Origin: Myxococcales bacterium UBA1203
GTDB taxonomy: Bacteria > Myxococcota > Myxococcia > Myxococcales > UBA5297
Assembly (NCBI GenBank): GCA_002309695.1
Contig: DBXV01000017.1
Location: forward strand, 61,527 to 125,526
DNA: 64,000 nucleotides
Direction: 5' to 3'
The position numbers and the translations under genes are program-made. This document shows positions 1 to 9,800 of this stretch, piece after piece. How positions within the stretch are numbered: position 1 is the stretch's first letter; each line of letters starts with the position of its first letter. The notes beneath the pieces were generated by a model, which did no database searches, had not been told where the DNA came from, and saw only the letters and a program-made list of their open reading frames with translations.

Positions 1-283
1 CGAGCGCGGGCTCGGCGAATCCCTCCAGATAGCGCCGGTCCGCCCGGTCCTGAGGAACCATGGGCGCGCTGTCCAGATCCTCGATGGCACTCACCTGCGC
101 GCCGCCGGCATCCTTCGCCTTTTCCTCCTGGGCTTGTCCTTCCTTCGCCCTGTCTCCCTCATTCTGCGCGGCCGCCGCTGATGCGCCGGACTCAGCATCC
201 GCGGCCGGCTGCTGCGCATGGGCAGGCATGGCCAGCGCGGCCAGAAGGGCGGACATGAAGACTGTGGCGGAGAATCGGTTCAT
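1..283 (-). CDS. Secreted protein, N-terminal part only (cut by window edge)
   Basis: Reading the minus strand from an ATG at 283 gives about 94 codons, open to the window edge. The first 22 residues form a signal peptide (hydrophobic SALLAALAMP, cleavage likely after AHA). An Ala/Gln/Glu-rich low-complexity stretch follows, ending in the segment VSAIEDLDSAP. It starts 51 bases after the stop of the TPR gene and probably belongs to that operon (order 3523 to 1). The family cannot be named from this fragment; it is likely periplasmic or outer-membrane associated. Confidence 0.6.
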   Translation of the reverse strand, partial: MNRFSATVFMSALLAALAMPAHAQQPAADAESGASAAAAQNEGDRAKEGQAQEEKAKDAGGAQVSAIEDLDSAPMVPQDRADRRYLEGFAEPAL

Positions 284-334
284 CTGTTCGTTTCGTTTCG
301 GCGCAGGCCGGCCGAAGAGTGCAGGGGAAAGCTC

Positions 335-2728
335 CTAATTGGCCGGTTTGAGCGATTCGCTGAAATCCTGCTTCAGATCCCGGAGCTCGCCTTCCTTCTG
401 GGACGACAGCTTCTGAATTTTCTCGGTCTGCATCTGCTTTCGCGTCCAGGCGATGTCGATGAGGCCGACCTCCGCCTTGATCATGGCGTCGTAGAAGCGC
501 CTCAGAACCTTTCGGAAGCTCTGGAAGGCGATGCTGCCGATGAGTCCCCGGGTCTGGGAGGCGTTGGAGCGGCTCCTCCCCTGGTATTTGTCCAGCTGGG
601 CCACCTCGCGCAGGATTTGCTGCTTCGCCTCGTCGGCCTCCCGGTCGATGCGCTCCCGAAGCAGCGTCCTGGCGCGCAGCGTCCTTGTGCGGAGGTCATC
701 CAGGCGCCGCTTGAGAGCGTCAACTTCGGCCAGAGGGAGTCCAGACGTGTCGGCATGGCGCCTCAGCGCCTCCAGCGCCTGCCGTTCCTCTTTGAGCGCG
801 GCCGCGTAGCGTGTCCTGAGCGCGCTGTCGTCCGGGCGCAGCATGTCGAGCTTCACGCGCTGCTCTGCGATTTCGCGCTTTTTGCGCGCGATGGTTTCCC
901 GCATCCCCTCAGCGACAGCCCTCTCGGAGATGAGCTGCCGGGTAAAATCCTTCCGGTCCGCCTCGCTCAGCTCTTTGGTGTCGCGCAGGAGCTTTTCGAT
1001 GGCGGCCTGAATCGCGAACAGGCTTTCGGCTTCGAGGGCGACGCGGTGGGCGGACTGTTCCAGCGCGCGGACTCGGCCCGAGAGCGACTGACGCCAGCGG
1101 GCATGTTCGGCCTGTGTTTTCGGTGAGCTTTTCAGCTCCTCCTCAATCGCCTGGCGCTTTTGTCGGAGGGCTTCGACCTTGGACAATGCCGCCTGGGCTC
1201 CTGGGCCGGAAGCGCGAGGGGCGAGCATGCCCGTTTCCAGCGCAATCAGGTCCCGATCCAGCTCGGCCAGGCCTGAATCCACGTCGTCCGCCAGCGAAAA
1301 TCCCTTCTGGAAAAAGGGAAAGAGGCTGCTCCGGTCGCCGTCCAGCTGCTCCAGCATCCGCTCCGCCGTCTCCAGAGATTCGGCAATGGCCGCGTGAGTC
1401 GTGTCGATGTCCGAGGTGATTCTCACGGCTTCGGCGATTTCACGCTGAGTGGTGGCCCAGGGAATGGCGAACCGCGGGAGAAAGAGCTCCAGGTCAAAGG
1501 TCTTGCTGGAGCTCTGAATGGCGCTCTGAAAGAACTCCACGGGGTCGGAGTGGGCGCCGAGTTTCTGGGCCAGACCGTCGTGAGCGGGCCTGAACTTGTC
1601 GATGACGCTCTGGTAGGCCGCGCCCGCTTCGTCGAATTTCTCCAGCAGCAGATAGAGGTGCCCCTGGAGAACCATGGCGTCGGGCGCCAACAGTGAGTCA
1701 GGCGCCGTTGCCACCAGACGTTCGGCGGCCTGCAGGGCCTTCCGGTAATCGTCGTTTCCGCTGCCGTCGGCGCGCGCCCGCCGGACGTGCGCCCAGGCGA
1801 TTTCGTACAGGGCTTCCACGAAGGCGTCCGAGCGGTAGTCCACGTTCTGGTAGCGGTCGATGGCTTCGCTGAAATGCCCCTCCTCCATGTGGATGCGCCC
1901 CAGCGACAGCTGCGCCTGCTCCTGCACCAGTCTGTCGGTCGGCGATTTGGGCGGCTGAGCAATGACCTTGCGGAAGGATTCGGCGGCGGCTTGAAGGTCG
2001 CCGCGCTGCACCGCGAGGACGCCCGTGAAGTAGAGGGCCTGATGGACGAACTCCCGCCCGGAGCGGACGACCGAACTGAAATGTTCCCCGGCCAGCCGCT
2101 GCCGCTCGTTTTCGGGAAGGTCCTTCCGGCCGAAAATCCACTTGCCGTAGGCGTAGGCCACCTCCGGGGGAAGCGTGCCGTCGCCGCGCCTGAGCTGACC
2201 AGTGAACTTCTCGATGCCGCTGAAATCGCTGAAGCGCGCGGACAGGTCGATGTAGCGCAGGAGGGCCTCGCTGTAATGGCTGCCGGCAGCTTTGCCCTGA
2301 CCCTTGGCGAGGTATTCCCTGAAATAGAGCCGGGCGCCGTGAAAGCTCTGCTGCTGGTAGAGCGATTCGGCCAGCATGTAGAGCGCTTCGGACGACTCGG
2401 GCATCCGCAGGAAGCCTTTGTTCCCAATGAGGTCGTAGAAGAGGACGCCTGCCTGCTCGTAGTTCTGAAGGAGGAACTGCAGCTCGGCGTCGGAGAAGCG
2501 CTTTTTCAGCGCGTCCGCTTCATTGCCGTCCATCCGGTCCACGTAGAGGCGCTCGACGACGAGAAGGGAGTCCTCCAGAGACGCGCACTTGTCCTGAAAG
2601 CCGGCCAGCGGCGATTGGCCGGGATTTCCGGCGCCGGCCAGCGCGGAGACGGGGACGCACAGGAGCGCGGACGCAAGTGCTGCCGGAATCGCGGCGGCGA
2701 GGCGCTTCATGGGGGCGTGCCGGTTCAT
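335..2728 (-). CDS. Periplasmic TPR and coiled-coil protein
   Basis: This 797-residue protein has a signal peptide (hydrophobic core around residues 10-28, cleavage near ALA-GAG). The N-terminal half is built of TPR-like helical pairs, for example ALYMLAESLYQQQSFHGARL, the sort that track surface-protein assembly. From about residue 430 it becomes long charged helices typical of coiled coil, including EALRQKRQAIEEEL. The start at 2728 has GACGGGA upstream; a second ATG at 2710 is possible. It begins 3 bases after the stop of the coiled-coil gene at 2732-3523, so the two are cotranscribed. TPR proteins of this kind occur in myxobacterial gliding and spore-coat machineries. That resemblance is general and no specific orthologue is claimed. 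Confidence 0.75.
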   Translation of the reverse strand: MNRHAPMKRLAAAIPAALASALLCVPVSALAGAGNPGQSPLAGFQDKCASLEDSLLVVERLYVDRMDGNEADALKKRFSDAELQFLLQNYEQAGVLFYDLIGNKGFLRMPESSEALYMLAESLYQQQSFHGARLYFREYLAKGQGKAAGSHYSEALLRYIDLSARFSDFSGIEKFTGQLRRGDGTLPPEVAYAYGKWIFGRKDLPENERQRLAGEHFSSVVRSGREFVHQALYFTGVLAVQRGDLQAAAESFRKVIAQPPKSPTDRLVQEQAQLSLGRIHMEEGHFSEAIDRYQNVDYRSDAFVEALYEIAWAHVRRARADGSGNDDYRKALQAAERLVATAPDSLLAPDAMVLQGHLYLLLEKFDEAGAAYQSVIDKFRPAHDGLAQKLGAHSDPVEFFQSAIQSSSKTFDLELFLPRFAIPWATTQREIAEAVRITSDIDTTHAAIAESLETAERMLEQLDGDRSSLFPFFQKGFSLADDVDSGLAELDRDLIALETGMLAPRASGPGAQAALSKVEALRQKRQAIEEELKSSPKTQAEHARWRQSLSGRVRALEQSAHRVALEAESLFAIQAAIEKLLRDTKELSEADRKDFTRQLISERAVAEGMRETIARKKREIAEQRVKLDMLRPDDSALRTRYAAALKEERQALEALRRHADTSGLPLAEVDALKRRLDDLRTRTLRARTLLRERIDREADEAKQQILREVAQLDKYQGRSRSNASQTRGLIGSIAFQSFRKVLRRFYDAMIKAEVGLIDIAWTRKQMQTEKIQKLSSQKEGELRDLKQDFSESLKPAN

Positions 2729-2731
2729 CGT

Positions 2732-3523
2732 CTATTTCCCGTCACCGCTTTCGGGGGCCTTGGGAGAGGCGCTTCCGGCGCGCGGCACTTCGTCATCCAG
2801 CAGGTTCATTTCGTAGCGGATGGCGGGCCTGTCCTTCATGTCCGTCGTGAAGTTGCCCTGCTCAAAGGCGACGATTTTCAGATGGGTCACGCGCCCGGGC
2901 TCGGCATCGAAGGTGTGGCTCGACTGAACCTTAAACTTGTAGCCCTCGAGGTACTTGAAGACGCCGAAACCGTGGCCGCGGAACTGGAGCTGGACGACGA
3001 TCTGATGCTGTCCGGGGAGAATGCGGCCGTTGAAAATCTCGATTTCTTCCTGCTCGCCCAGCGAGCCGTCGCCCATGTCGATTTTGGTAAAGATGGGCGC
3101 GCCGTCGAGGGCATAGGCCGCTGATTCGAGAATGAACGAGCCGCCCATTTCGTTGCGGTGGATGAGGAGCGCCTTGGCTCCCTGCCCGACGGAGGTCCCG
3201 CCCAGAATGGATTCCTGGAGCAGAAAGAGCCGGGCGCGCGTCCGGAACACCTGCTCTTTCAGGTCCGTCACCTGCTCCTCCATCGTGCGCACGCGCCGCA
3301 GGAACTCCTCATCGCTGGCCGTGGGCGTTCCCTGGGGTTTGACCGACGGCATGGGCGGTTTGGCGGGTGAAGCCTCGGCAGAGTCCTGACCCTGAGGCGA
3401 AGCGGCCGCCTTCTCCGATGTTCCCGGGGCGGGCTGCTGCGGGGCGCTTTCAGAGGCCAGGACAGTGCCGGCTCCCGTCAGTGAAATGAAAAATGCCAAT
3501 AGGAGCGGAGTGAGTGCGCGCAC
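2732..3523 (-). CDS. Secreted coiled-coil/beta protein
   Basis: The reading frame is open from 3688, but the best start is the GTG at 3523. It has AGAGG seven bases upstream and gives a proper signal peptide (RALTPLLLAFFISLTG, cleavage near VLA-SES). The mature protein of about 240 residues has an Ala/Pro-rich linker, then a short coiled coil (EEFLRRVRTMEEQVTDLKEQ), then a beta-rich domain (GGSFILESAAYALDGAPIF and HQIVVQLQFRGHGFGVFKYL). Similar myxobacterial proteins are often mislabelled dihydrolipoamide acetyltransferase, but no lipoyl or catalytic motif is present here. First gene of the operon with the TPR gene. The function is unknown; an envelope complex with the TPR partner is an inference from linkage. 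Confidence 0.7.
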   Translation of the reverse strand: MRALTPLLLAFFISLTGAGTVLASESAPQQPAPGTSEKAAASPQGQDSAEASPAKPPMPSVKPQGTPTASDEEFLRRVRTMEEQVTDLKEQVFRTRARLFLLQESILGGTSVGQGAKALLIHRNEMGGSFILESAAYALDGAPIFTKIDMGDGSLGEQEEIEIFNGRILPGQHQIVVQLQFRGHGFGVFKYLEGYKFKVQSSHTFDAEPGRVTHLKIVAFEQGNFTTDMKDRPAIRYEMNLLDDEVPRAGSASPKAPESGDGK

Positions 3524-3704
3524 AGCAGGACCTCTTTCGGGGGCGGGATGGGGCCCCGTGAAAACGGCGCCCATTAGCACGGGCTTTTTTGAAGGGAGAA
3601 TGTTTTTGCCGGGAGGGAAGGGGGGCCTGCGCAGGGCGAAAAAGAGGGCTGCGCGCCCCGGAAAGCCCCATTCCGCATCTTCTGGCATCCGGCTTTGGGC
3701 GCCG

Positions 3705-6700
3705 TCAGAACATGCCGATGCTGAAGTGGGGGACGAAGCGGCTCTCGCCGATGGATTTGTCCGGGTTCAGGTTGATGCCCAGGTCGAGGGCCGCGGGGCC
3801 GATGGGCGTCAGTATCCTCAGTCCCATTCCGCTCGAATAGCGCAGCGTCCAGGGCTCGAAGTCCGACTGGTTCAGCCACAGGTTGCCGGCGTCGAAGAAG
3901 ATGGCCAGCTCGAACTGGCTCCTGCCGATGGGAATGCGGATTTCGGCCTTGGCCAGAGTGAAGAGCTCGCCGCCTTCGCTCATGTAGTCGCCGGACCACT
4001 GCTGATTGTGCAGTGTCCTGCGGATGTCCTCTGGCACCAGCGCGTCGTCCATGAAGCCGCGCATGGAGGCGGCGCCGCCGACGAAGTAGCGCTTGGGGAC
4101 GATGGCCAGGTGGTCCTCTCCGTCATTTTCGAGATGAAAAATTTTGCCCGCCGAGATGCTCAGGGCCAGCACCGAGCGGGCGGGCAGCGGAATGTAGGCG
4201 TTTGCCTGCCCCTGGAGCTTGAGGAAGAGAAAAGCGCTGATTTTCTCAGGCGAACTCAGGGACTGAACCAGCTCGATCTGCGTGGACAGCAGGATGCCCT
4301 TCCGCGGGGCGATGGCGTTGTCCCGGAAGTCCAGCTTGATGATGGGCTTGATGGAATGGAGGTAAACGCGCCCCTCCTCGAAGCGGAGCAGCTTTCTGTC
4401 GAGGCTGCTGCCGGTCCTCGCGCCGCCGGAATCGTCCGTGTTCAGGTGGTGCATGATGTCCTCTTCAATCTCGTATTGGAGCGAGAAGGAGAGGTGCTTT
4501 CCCCAGCCGAAGTCGGCGCCCACGATGGCCGCGGTTCTCTGGAACGTGTACGAGGTCCGGAGCAGGTATTCGTGAAGCAGGTTGGTGCGGAGCGTCACGT
4601 CCATGGGCTGCATCCAGAAGGCGTGGGGATAGACGAGACCCAGATTGAGCTTGCGGCCGATGGCGTCGAGGCCGTCCTGGGCATCGCGCACGCCGGGCAG
4701 GGGGCTGAGTTTGAGGAAGTTCAGCTTGCCCTGGAGCTGGAGCTGGAGCGCCTGGCCGAAGAGATTGATTTTTGCCGCCTCGGCCATGATGCGCGCGCCG
4801 TCCATCAGCGAGTAGCCGACGCCAAAGCTGACGAGCCACGTGTTCCGCTCTTCCAGGCGGACGGTCAGGTCCTTCACCGGCTCCGGCAGGTCGGGAGATT
4901 CCATGGAGACGCGGACCGTGCGGAAGATGCCCAGCCTGACCAGCGTCCTCTGGCTCTGGAGAATCGCCTCCTGAGTGAGAATTTCGCCTTCACGGACGGC
5001 CAGCGCCGCACGGATGACATTTTCAGAGGTGCGCTCGTGGCCGCGGATGACGATTTTGCCCAGGCGGACGCGGGGCCCTGGACTGATGTCGAAATAGACG
5101 TGCGCCTTTTTGCCGTTCTCCGTGAACTCCACGTGCTCCTGAACGCCGGCGTAGAGGTAGCCGGCCGACTGAAGCGCCCGCGCGATGCCCGCCCTGCTGG
5201 CGGTGAGCCTGCCCGCACTGAATGGCTGACCGACGGCGAGACTCATGGAGGCGCTCACCTGCTTTGGCGTGACGCCCTCCGGGAGCGCCTTCACGTCCAG
5301 CGCCTCGACGAAAGTCCGGATGCCCTCATGAATCTCAAAGAGGACGCTGCCCGTGTGTTCCTTCTCGTCCCGCGTCAGGACGTGCGGCCGAACCTCTGCC
5401 TTGAGGAAGCCGTCCTCCATGTAGCGGGCGCGGATGCGGGCGGCGTATTCCCGGTAAACCTGCTCGACGTAGAGCTCCTCAGGCACCACCAGCGGCCTTA
5501 AGGCGGGACGCGTGTTGTCCGGCCCGCCGACGATGAAGGCGCCGTTCACCGGCTCGGGCTGCTCAATGGCGGCAGCGGCGTCCCGGAGCGCGTCAAAAAG
5601 TTCCTCCCTGAGGACATCGCTCTCCTGATGCCGGTTGCCTCGGAAAGTTACCTGCTTGATGCGCAGATGCTCGCCTTCCTCGATGCTGAAAACGACGAGG
5701 CCCTTCATGGCGTTTCGGAGGAAGCGGAAGCTGTGGGTGACTTTGGCGTCTGGAAATCCCGCGAGACGGATGGCGTTTCGCAGACGCTCGGCAAGTTCAT
5801 CCTGCTCGCCCTCGGTCAGCCGCTCCTCGCCCGCGTAGTTCAGGAAAGCGGACAGCTCGCTCTCGCTGAAAAACTGCTGTCCCCGGAAGGCGATGGAGAC
5901 GGGGAAGCCGGCCTGAATCGGAATCTGCAGCGTCGCCTCGCCCGATTCGGCGATGTGGATGTCGGGCTGGCCGAAGCGGGCCATGAAATAGCCGCGGCTC
6001 CGATAGTGCTTTTTCAGGCGGTCGATGCCGCGCTTGAGAACATCCCGGTCCAGCACGTCCCCGAGTTTGAGTCCCAGAATGCCGGACAGCTCCTCGCTGC
6101 TGAAGCTGGGGCTGCCCGCAAAGGAGAGAGAGACGAGGCGGGAGGGAACGCCCTCGTCGATGGAGAGAATCAGACGCTCGGTATCGGCGTCGGGCCGCTC
6201 GATGCGGTGCCGGATGGTGACGCTGTTGTAGCCGACGCGCTCATAGGCCTTCTGCAGAAGCTGGCTGATGCGGGCGATGTTCTCCGGGAAGTACTCGAAG
6301 CGGTTCTCCTCGATGCGGAGGGTCTTGAAGAGCTTGTCCGAGGACAGGCGGACGTTGCCTTCAAAGCGAATCTCGTCCGCCGGAATGAAGCGCCGCTCCA
6401 TCAGGCGAAAGACAACGTCTTTGCCGCCTGAGGGCGAGTCTGAGACGAAGATGCCCACGTCGGCCACGCGGCCGGTGGCGAAGATGAGCGCGGCCGAACG
6501 GGCTGCTTCGCGCTTCGACAGAGGCTTCCCCGGACGGACGGAGATGAGCTTCTGAAACTCGTCCGTCTGAAATCCCTCAGGGGCGAGAAGCGCGACGGAA
6601 GAGACGATGTTTCGCCCGTGGTGCGTCGCCGCGCCGGCTGCATGCGTGCGGCTTCCGGGCGCGGGCGCTTCCCGAACCGGTTTCGGGGCCTGCTGAGGAG

Positions 6701-6785
6701 GCTCGTCCTGCGCGTCTGCGGGGAGCGGCAGGGCGAGAAGCAGGACTGCGCACGCAATGGCGCGGATGGCATGGCACAGGCGCAT
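3705..6785 (-). CDS. Omp85/BamA-TamA family outer-membrane assembly protein
   Basis: This 1026-residue protein starts with a signal peptide (cleavage near ADA-QDE). About seven POTRA-like repeats follow (roughly residues 55-640), each of the form V-x-F/R-G-N followed by a helix pair and a closing strand. The C-terminal 16-strand barrel carries the Omp85 loop-6 motif SMRGF near residues 909-911 and ends in phenylalanine (SIGMF), the usual barrel-recognition signal. Omp85 proteins insert or translocate proteins at the outer membrane. The gene follows tamB by 66 bases, so this is probably the TamA-role partner, though TamA normally has three POTRA domains and BamA five. The number of POTRA units is my reading of the sequence and should be checked by structure prediction. 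Confidence 0.9.
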   Translation of the reverse strand: MRLCHAIRAIACAVLLLALPLPADAQDEPPQQAPKPVREAPAPGSRTHAAGAATHHGRNIVSSVALLAPEGFQTDEFQKLISVRPGKPLSKREAARSAALIFATGRVADVGIFVSDSPSGGKDVVFRLMERRFIPADEIRFEGNVRLSSDKLFKTLRIEENRFEYFPENIARISQLLQKAYERVGYNSVTIRHRIERPDADTERLILSIDEGVPSRLVSLSFAGSPSFSSEELSGILGLKLGDVLDRDVLKRGIDRLKKHYRSRGYFMARFGQPDIHIAESGEATLQIPIQAGFPVSIAFRGQQFFSESELSAFLNYAGEERLTEGEQDELAERLRNAIRLAGFPDAKVTHSFRFLRNAMKGLVVFSIEEGEHLRIKQVTFRGNRHQESDVLREELFDALRDAAAAIEQPEPVNGAFIVGGPDNTRPALRPLVVPEELYVEQVYREYAARIRARYMEDGFLKAEVRPHVLTRDEKEHTGSVLFEIHEGIRTFVEALDVKALPEGVTPKQVSASMSLAVGQPFSAGRLTASRAGIARALQSAGYLYAGVQEHVEFTENGKKAHVYFDISPGPRVRLGKIVIRGHERTSENVIRAALAVREGEILTQEAILQSQRTLVRLGIFRTVRVSMESPDLPEPVKDLTVRLEERNTWLVSFGVGYSLMDGARIMAEAAKINLFGQALQLQLQGKLNFLKLSPLPGVRDAQDGLDAIGRKLNLGLVYPHAFWMQPMDVTLRTNLLHEYLLRTSYTFQRTAAIVGADFGWGKHLSFSLQYEIEEDIMHHLNTDDSGGARTGSSLDRKLLRFEEGRVYLHSIKPIIKLDFRDNAIAPRKGILLSTQIELVQSLSSPEKISAFLFLKLQGQANAYIPLPARSVLALSISAGKIFHLENDGEDHLAIVPKRYFVGGAASMRGFMDDALVPEDIRRTLHNQQWSGDYMSEGGELFTLAKAEIRIPIGRSQFELAIFFDAGNLWLNQSDFEPWTLRYSSGMGLRILTPIGPAALDLGINLNPDKSIGESRFVPHFSIGMF

Positions 6786-6851
6786 TCAGGATCGAGGGCG
6801 GGGCGGAAGCAGAGGTGTGTGGGGCAGGGGCGGGCGAAGGCGCGGTCGGAC

Positions 6852-9800
6852 TTACCGGAATTCCCAGCGGAGCTTCAGGTCGAGGCCGATGTCGCCCACG
6901 GACAGCTCGCTGCTCTCGTCGTTCCACTGCATCTGGGTCGAGAGGTGCTCGTTGACCCGATATTCCAGGTGGGCCTGCCTTCCCTTGTTGGAGAGGACCG
7001 GCTGAGAGAACCGCAGCCGCAGATCGTCCGTGAAAATCTTCGATTCCAGCTGGGCCATGGGCTCCACTGTGCCGCTGACCTCTGAATACTGGGTGGACAG
7101 CTGGATGTTGAAGTCGCGGAACAGAGCGTTCTGGGGAATGAAGCGTTTCACCTGCTTGTCAATGCCGGACAGGTTGAGAAGCGTCTCGCCGATGAGGCCG
7201 ATGCCGACGCTGCTGGACGAGGCCATGTCGGTCTCCTGTGTGGTGAATCCAAGCGTCAGCAGCATCACCAGGTCGGCCTGATCGAGGGCGGGGTCGCTGG
7301 AAAGAGTCACTTCTGGGTCATCCAGCGTCCCCATCACGCGCAGGAACACGCGGTAATCCCTGAGCTCCGTCTCGCCGTGGACGTCGAGAATCGCGGCGAT
7401 GCGGCTGCGGTCCGTGAAATCGACAGAGGCGCGCGTCAGCTCAAATTCGTTCCCCCGGAAGAAGGCCTTGCCCACCTCGTCAGCCCGGACAGTGCCGATG
7501 ACGCCCAGGTTCAGGTTGCTGCCAACCACCTGCAGATCGCCGCCCAGCCGCACGCGGACGAGGTTGTTGTCGATCCAGACGTCGTCGCCCAGCCGCACGC
7601 TCAGGTCGAAGTCCAGCCACTCCGTGGATTCCTCTGCATGGACGAACGAGGGCGCCCTCTCGCCCAGACTTTCCAGCAGCGACTTGGGGTCGATGCCCAC
7701 GTCGCGCTGATAGCGGACGCCAGCCACCAAGGCGGTGCCGGTGAGCGCCAGCTTGTCGAGCGTTCCGGTCAGGCGGATGTCGCCGGAGATGGTGGAGGGA
7801 AGCCAGGCGGGAATCGCCATCTGCGCACTGTCAACCGAGAGCGCCAGGTCGAGCTGTCCGGGCGTGAGGAGCCCCTCGAAGCCCAGCATGCCCCTCAGCT
7901 GAACCGCCCCGTCGTTGACCGTCCCGCGGATGCCGTCGATGTAGAGGCGGTCTTGGGAAAACGTGATGGTCCCGCCCAGTTCCTGCGCGGTGACGGGCAT
8001 GTTCGAGAGCTCGCCGTGCACGTCCTTGAGCGTCAGCGTTCCCAGCAGAATGGGCGCGTCGGGCGTGCCGCGGAGCGTGAGCTCGGCGTGCATGGGGCCG
8101 CCTGCCTGCTCGATGCTGTCGGTGAAAAATTCCACGAGGCTCGCGTCGAAGAGGCCGTCGAGGGAACAGGCCAGGGAATTGTCCTCGCCCAGCTTGAGCG
8201 AGGCATCGATGCGCAGGTTGTTGCTGCCCGTGAGCGAAAGTTCCGGCGCCTCCAGCGCGCCCTTGCCGGTGAAGGAGACCGCGAAGGGAGAAGCGGCGGA
8301 GATGTTCAGGCGCCCCCGGGCGAGGCGCAGCTGGCTGACGTCGATGGTTCCCTGAATGCCGTCCGGATTGTCCAGCGTGCCGGCGGCATGAACCATCGCC
8401 CGGAGCGTGCCCTCAATGTTCGTGGAGGCTGGCAGGTAGTCGCGGAGCTTCTGCGTGGACACCCGGAGGTCCGCGGCGAAGGGCATGTGCCCCCCCGTCT
8501 CCATGCTGGCCTCCAGAAGCAGCGCCTCGCCCAGCGGCCCCTGAACCCAGAGGACATCTTCGTCCATTCCTAAGGCCAGTTTTCCCTCGCCCAGCTCAAA
8601 TCCGAGAATGGACAGGCCGCTGAAAGACGCCTCGCCGCGCATTTTCACGTCGTCAAAGCCGCCCGCAATGCGCGCCTCCAGCTTCATGTCGCCGAAGGCC
8701 TCGAGGTTTTCTCCCTGCGGCAGGGAGAGCTCATGCACCGAGAGAAAGGGAGCGCTGACGCGGAAGTCCAGCCCCTCGCTCAGGCGCACTTCGCCCGAAG
8801 CGCTGATCTGTCCGGCGGGCCCCTCGATGTCGAAGCGGTCGATGGCCACGATTTCCCCGTCCTGCGTCCGGAAATCCAGATGGGCCTGTCCGGCTTCGCG
8901 GCCGAAATAGGTGAACTCCTCGAAGTCCGCCGACACGAGGCTGTGCGGCTTGACCAGAGGTCCGTCCACGCGGGCTGTGCCTGTCAGGCGCGCCTCTCCC
9001 CGGTCGCGGAGGAAGTCGAAGACCCAATGGGTCTTGCCAATCATGTCAACGAGGTCGGACAGCCAGATGTTGTCGAAGGAAGCCTGACCGCGGCCCTCCG
9101 GCTCGTTCCCCCGAAAGTCCAGCTCGCCGCCTGCGCGGAACTGCGAGCGTCCCCGCTGAATTTTGATGTCCTGAAACGACAGAACGTTGTCCCCAAAGTG
9201 GACGCCCATGCGCACGGTGCCGAAGTCCAGCGACTGGAAGGTCATCCGCTGGCCGCCGACTTTTCCGTCGATGGCGATTTCCGAATAGGGTCCGTGGATG
9301 TGCGCCTTGCCGTTGAGGATGCCGCTCCAGGGAATCTGAACGATGTGGCCCAGGTCGGACAGGTCGAGGCGGCCGATATAGGTCTCGATGTCCAGCCCGC
9401 GCTCCGTGTCGAAGTAGAGCCACGTGTCCACGTTGAGCTGGGAAACGGCCGTGGTCAGGTCCACGTCGGCCAGATGGACGCCCGTGGTGCTGAAATCGAC
9501 GTTCATGTCGAGGTGGGCAGGCTTGAGCTCCAGCATGGCGACCCGCTTCGGGTCGTCCCACGCACGGTCGAAGACCTTGAACTCGCGGACATCGAGCCGC
9601 GCTTTGCCCGCCAGATGGAAGGGCACCAGCGTGCCGGCGACCTCCACGGGCCCGGAGGCCTGAAAGTCGGGCCAGACGCCGTGCAGCGTCAGCTTGTCCA
9701 CCAGCCGCCCAAAGCCGATGCGGTCCAGCTCCAGACGGAAATTGGAGGGAAAGCCGGGCTTGTCGATGGCGATGGTGCCGCTGCCGATAGCCTTCTGACG

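Noticed and set aside
1787..3124. 445-codon open frame on the plus strand
   Set aside because: Antisense to the TPR and coiled-coil genes; composition artefact of GC-rich third positions.
3572..3601. Possible promoter of the coiled-coil/TPR operon (CTAATG then GGCGCCGTTTTC)
   Set aside because: The -10 and discriminator fit the pattern, but no acceptable -35 lies 16-18 bases upstream.
3465..5501. 678-codon open frame on the plus strand
   Set aside because: It is antisense to the Omp85 gene, whose domain structure is clear. High GC leaves long open frames on the opposite strand; the translation is rich in Arg/Glu/His/Val with no motif.
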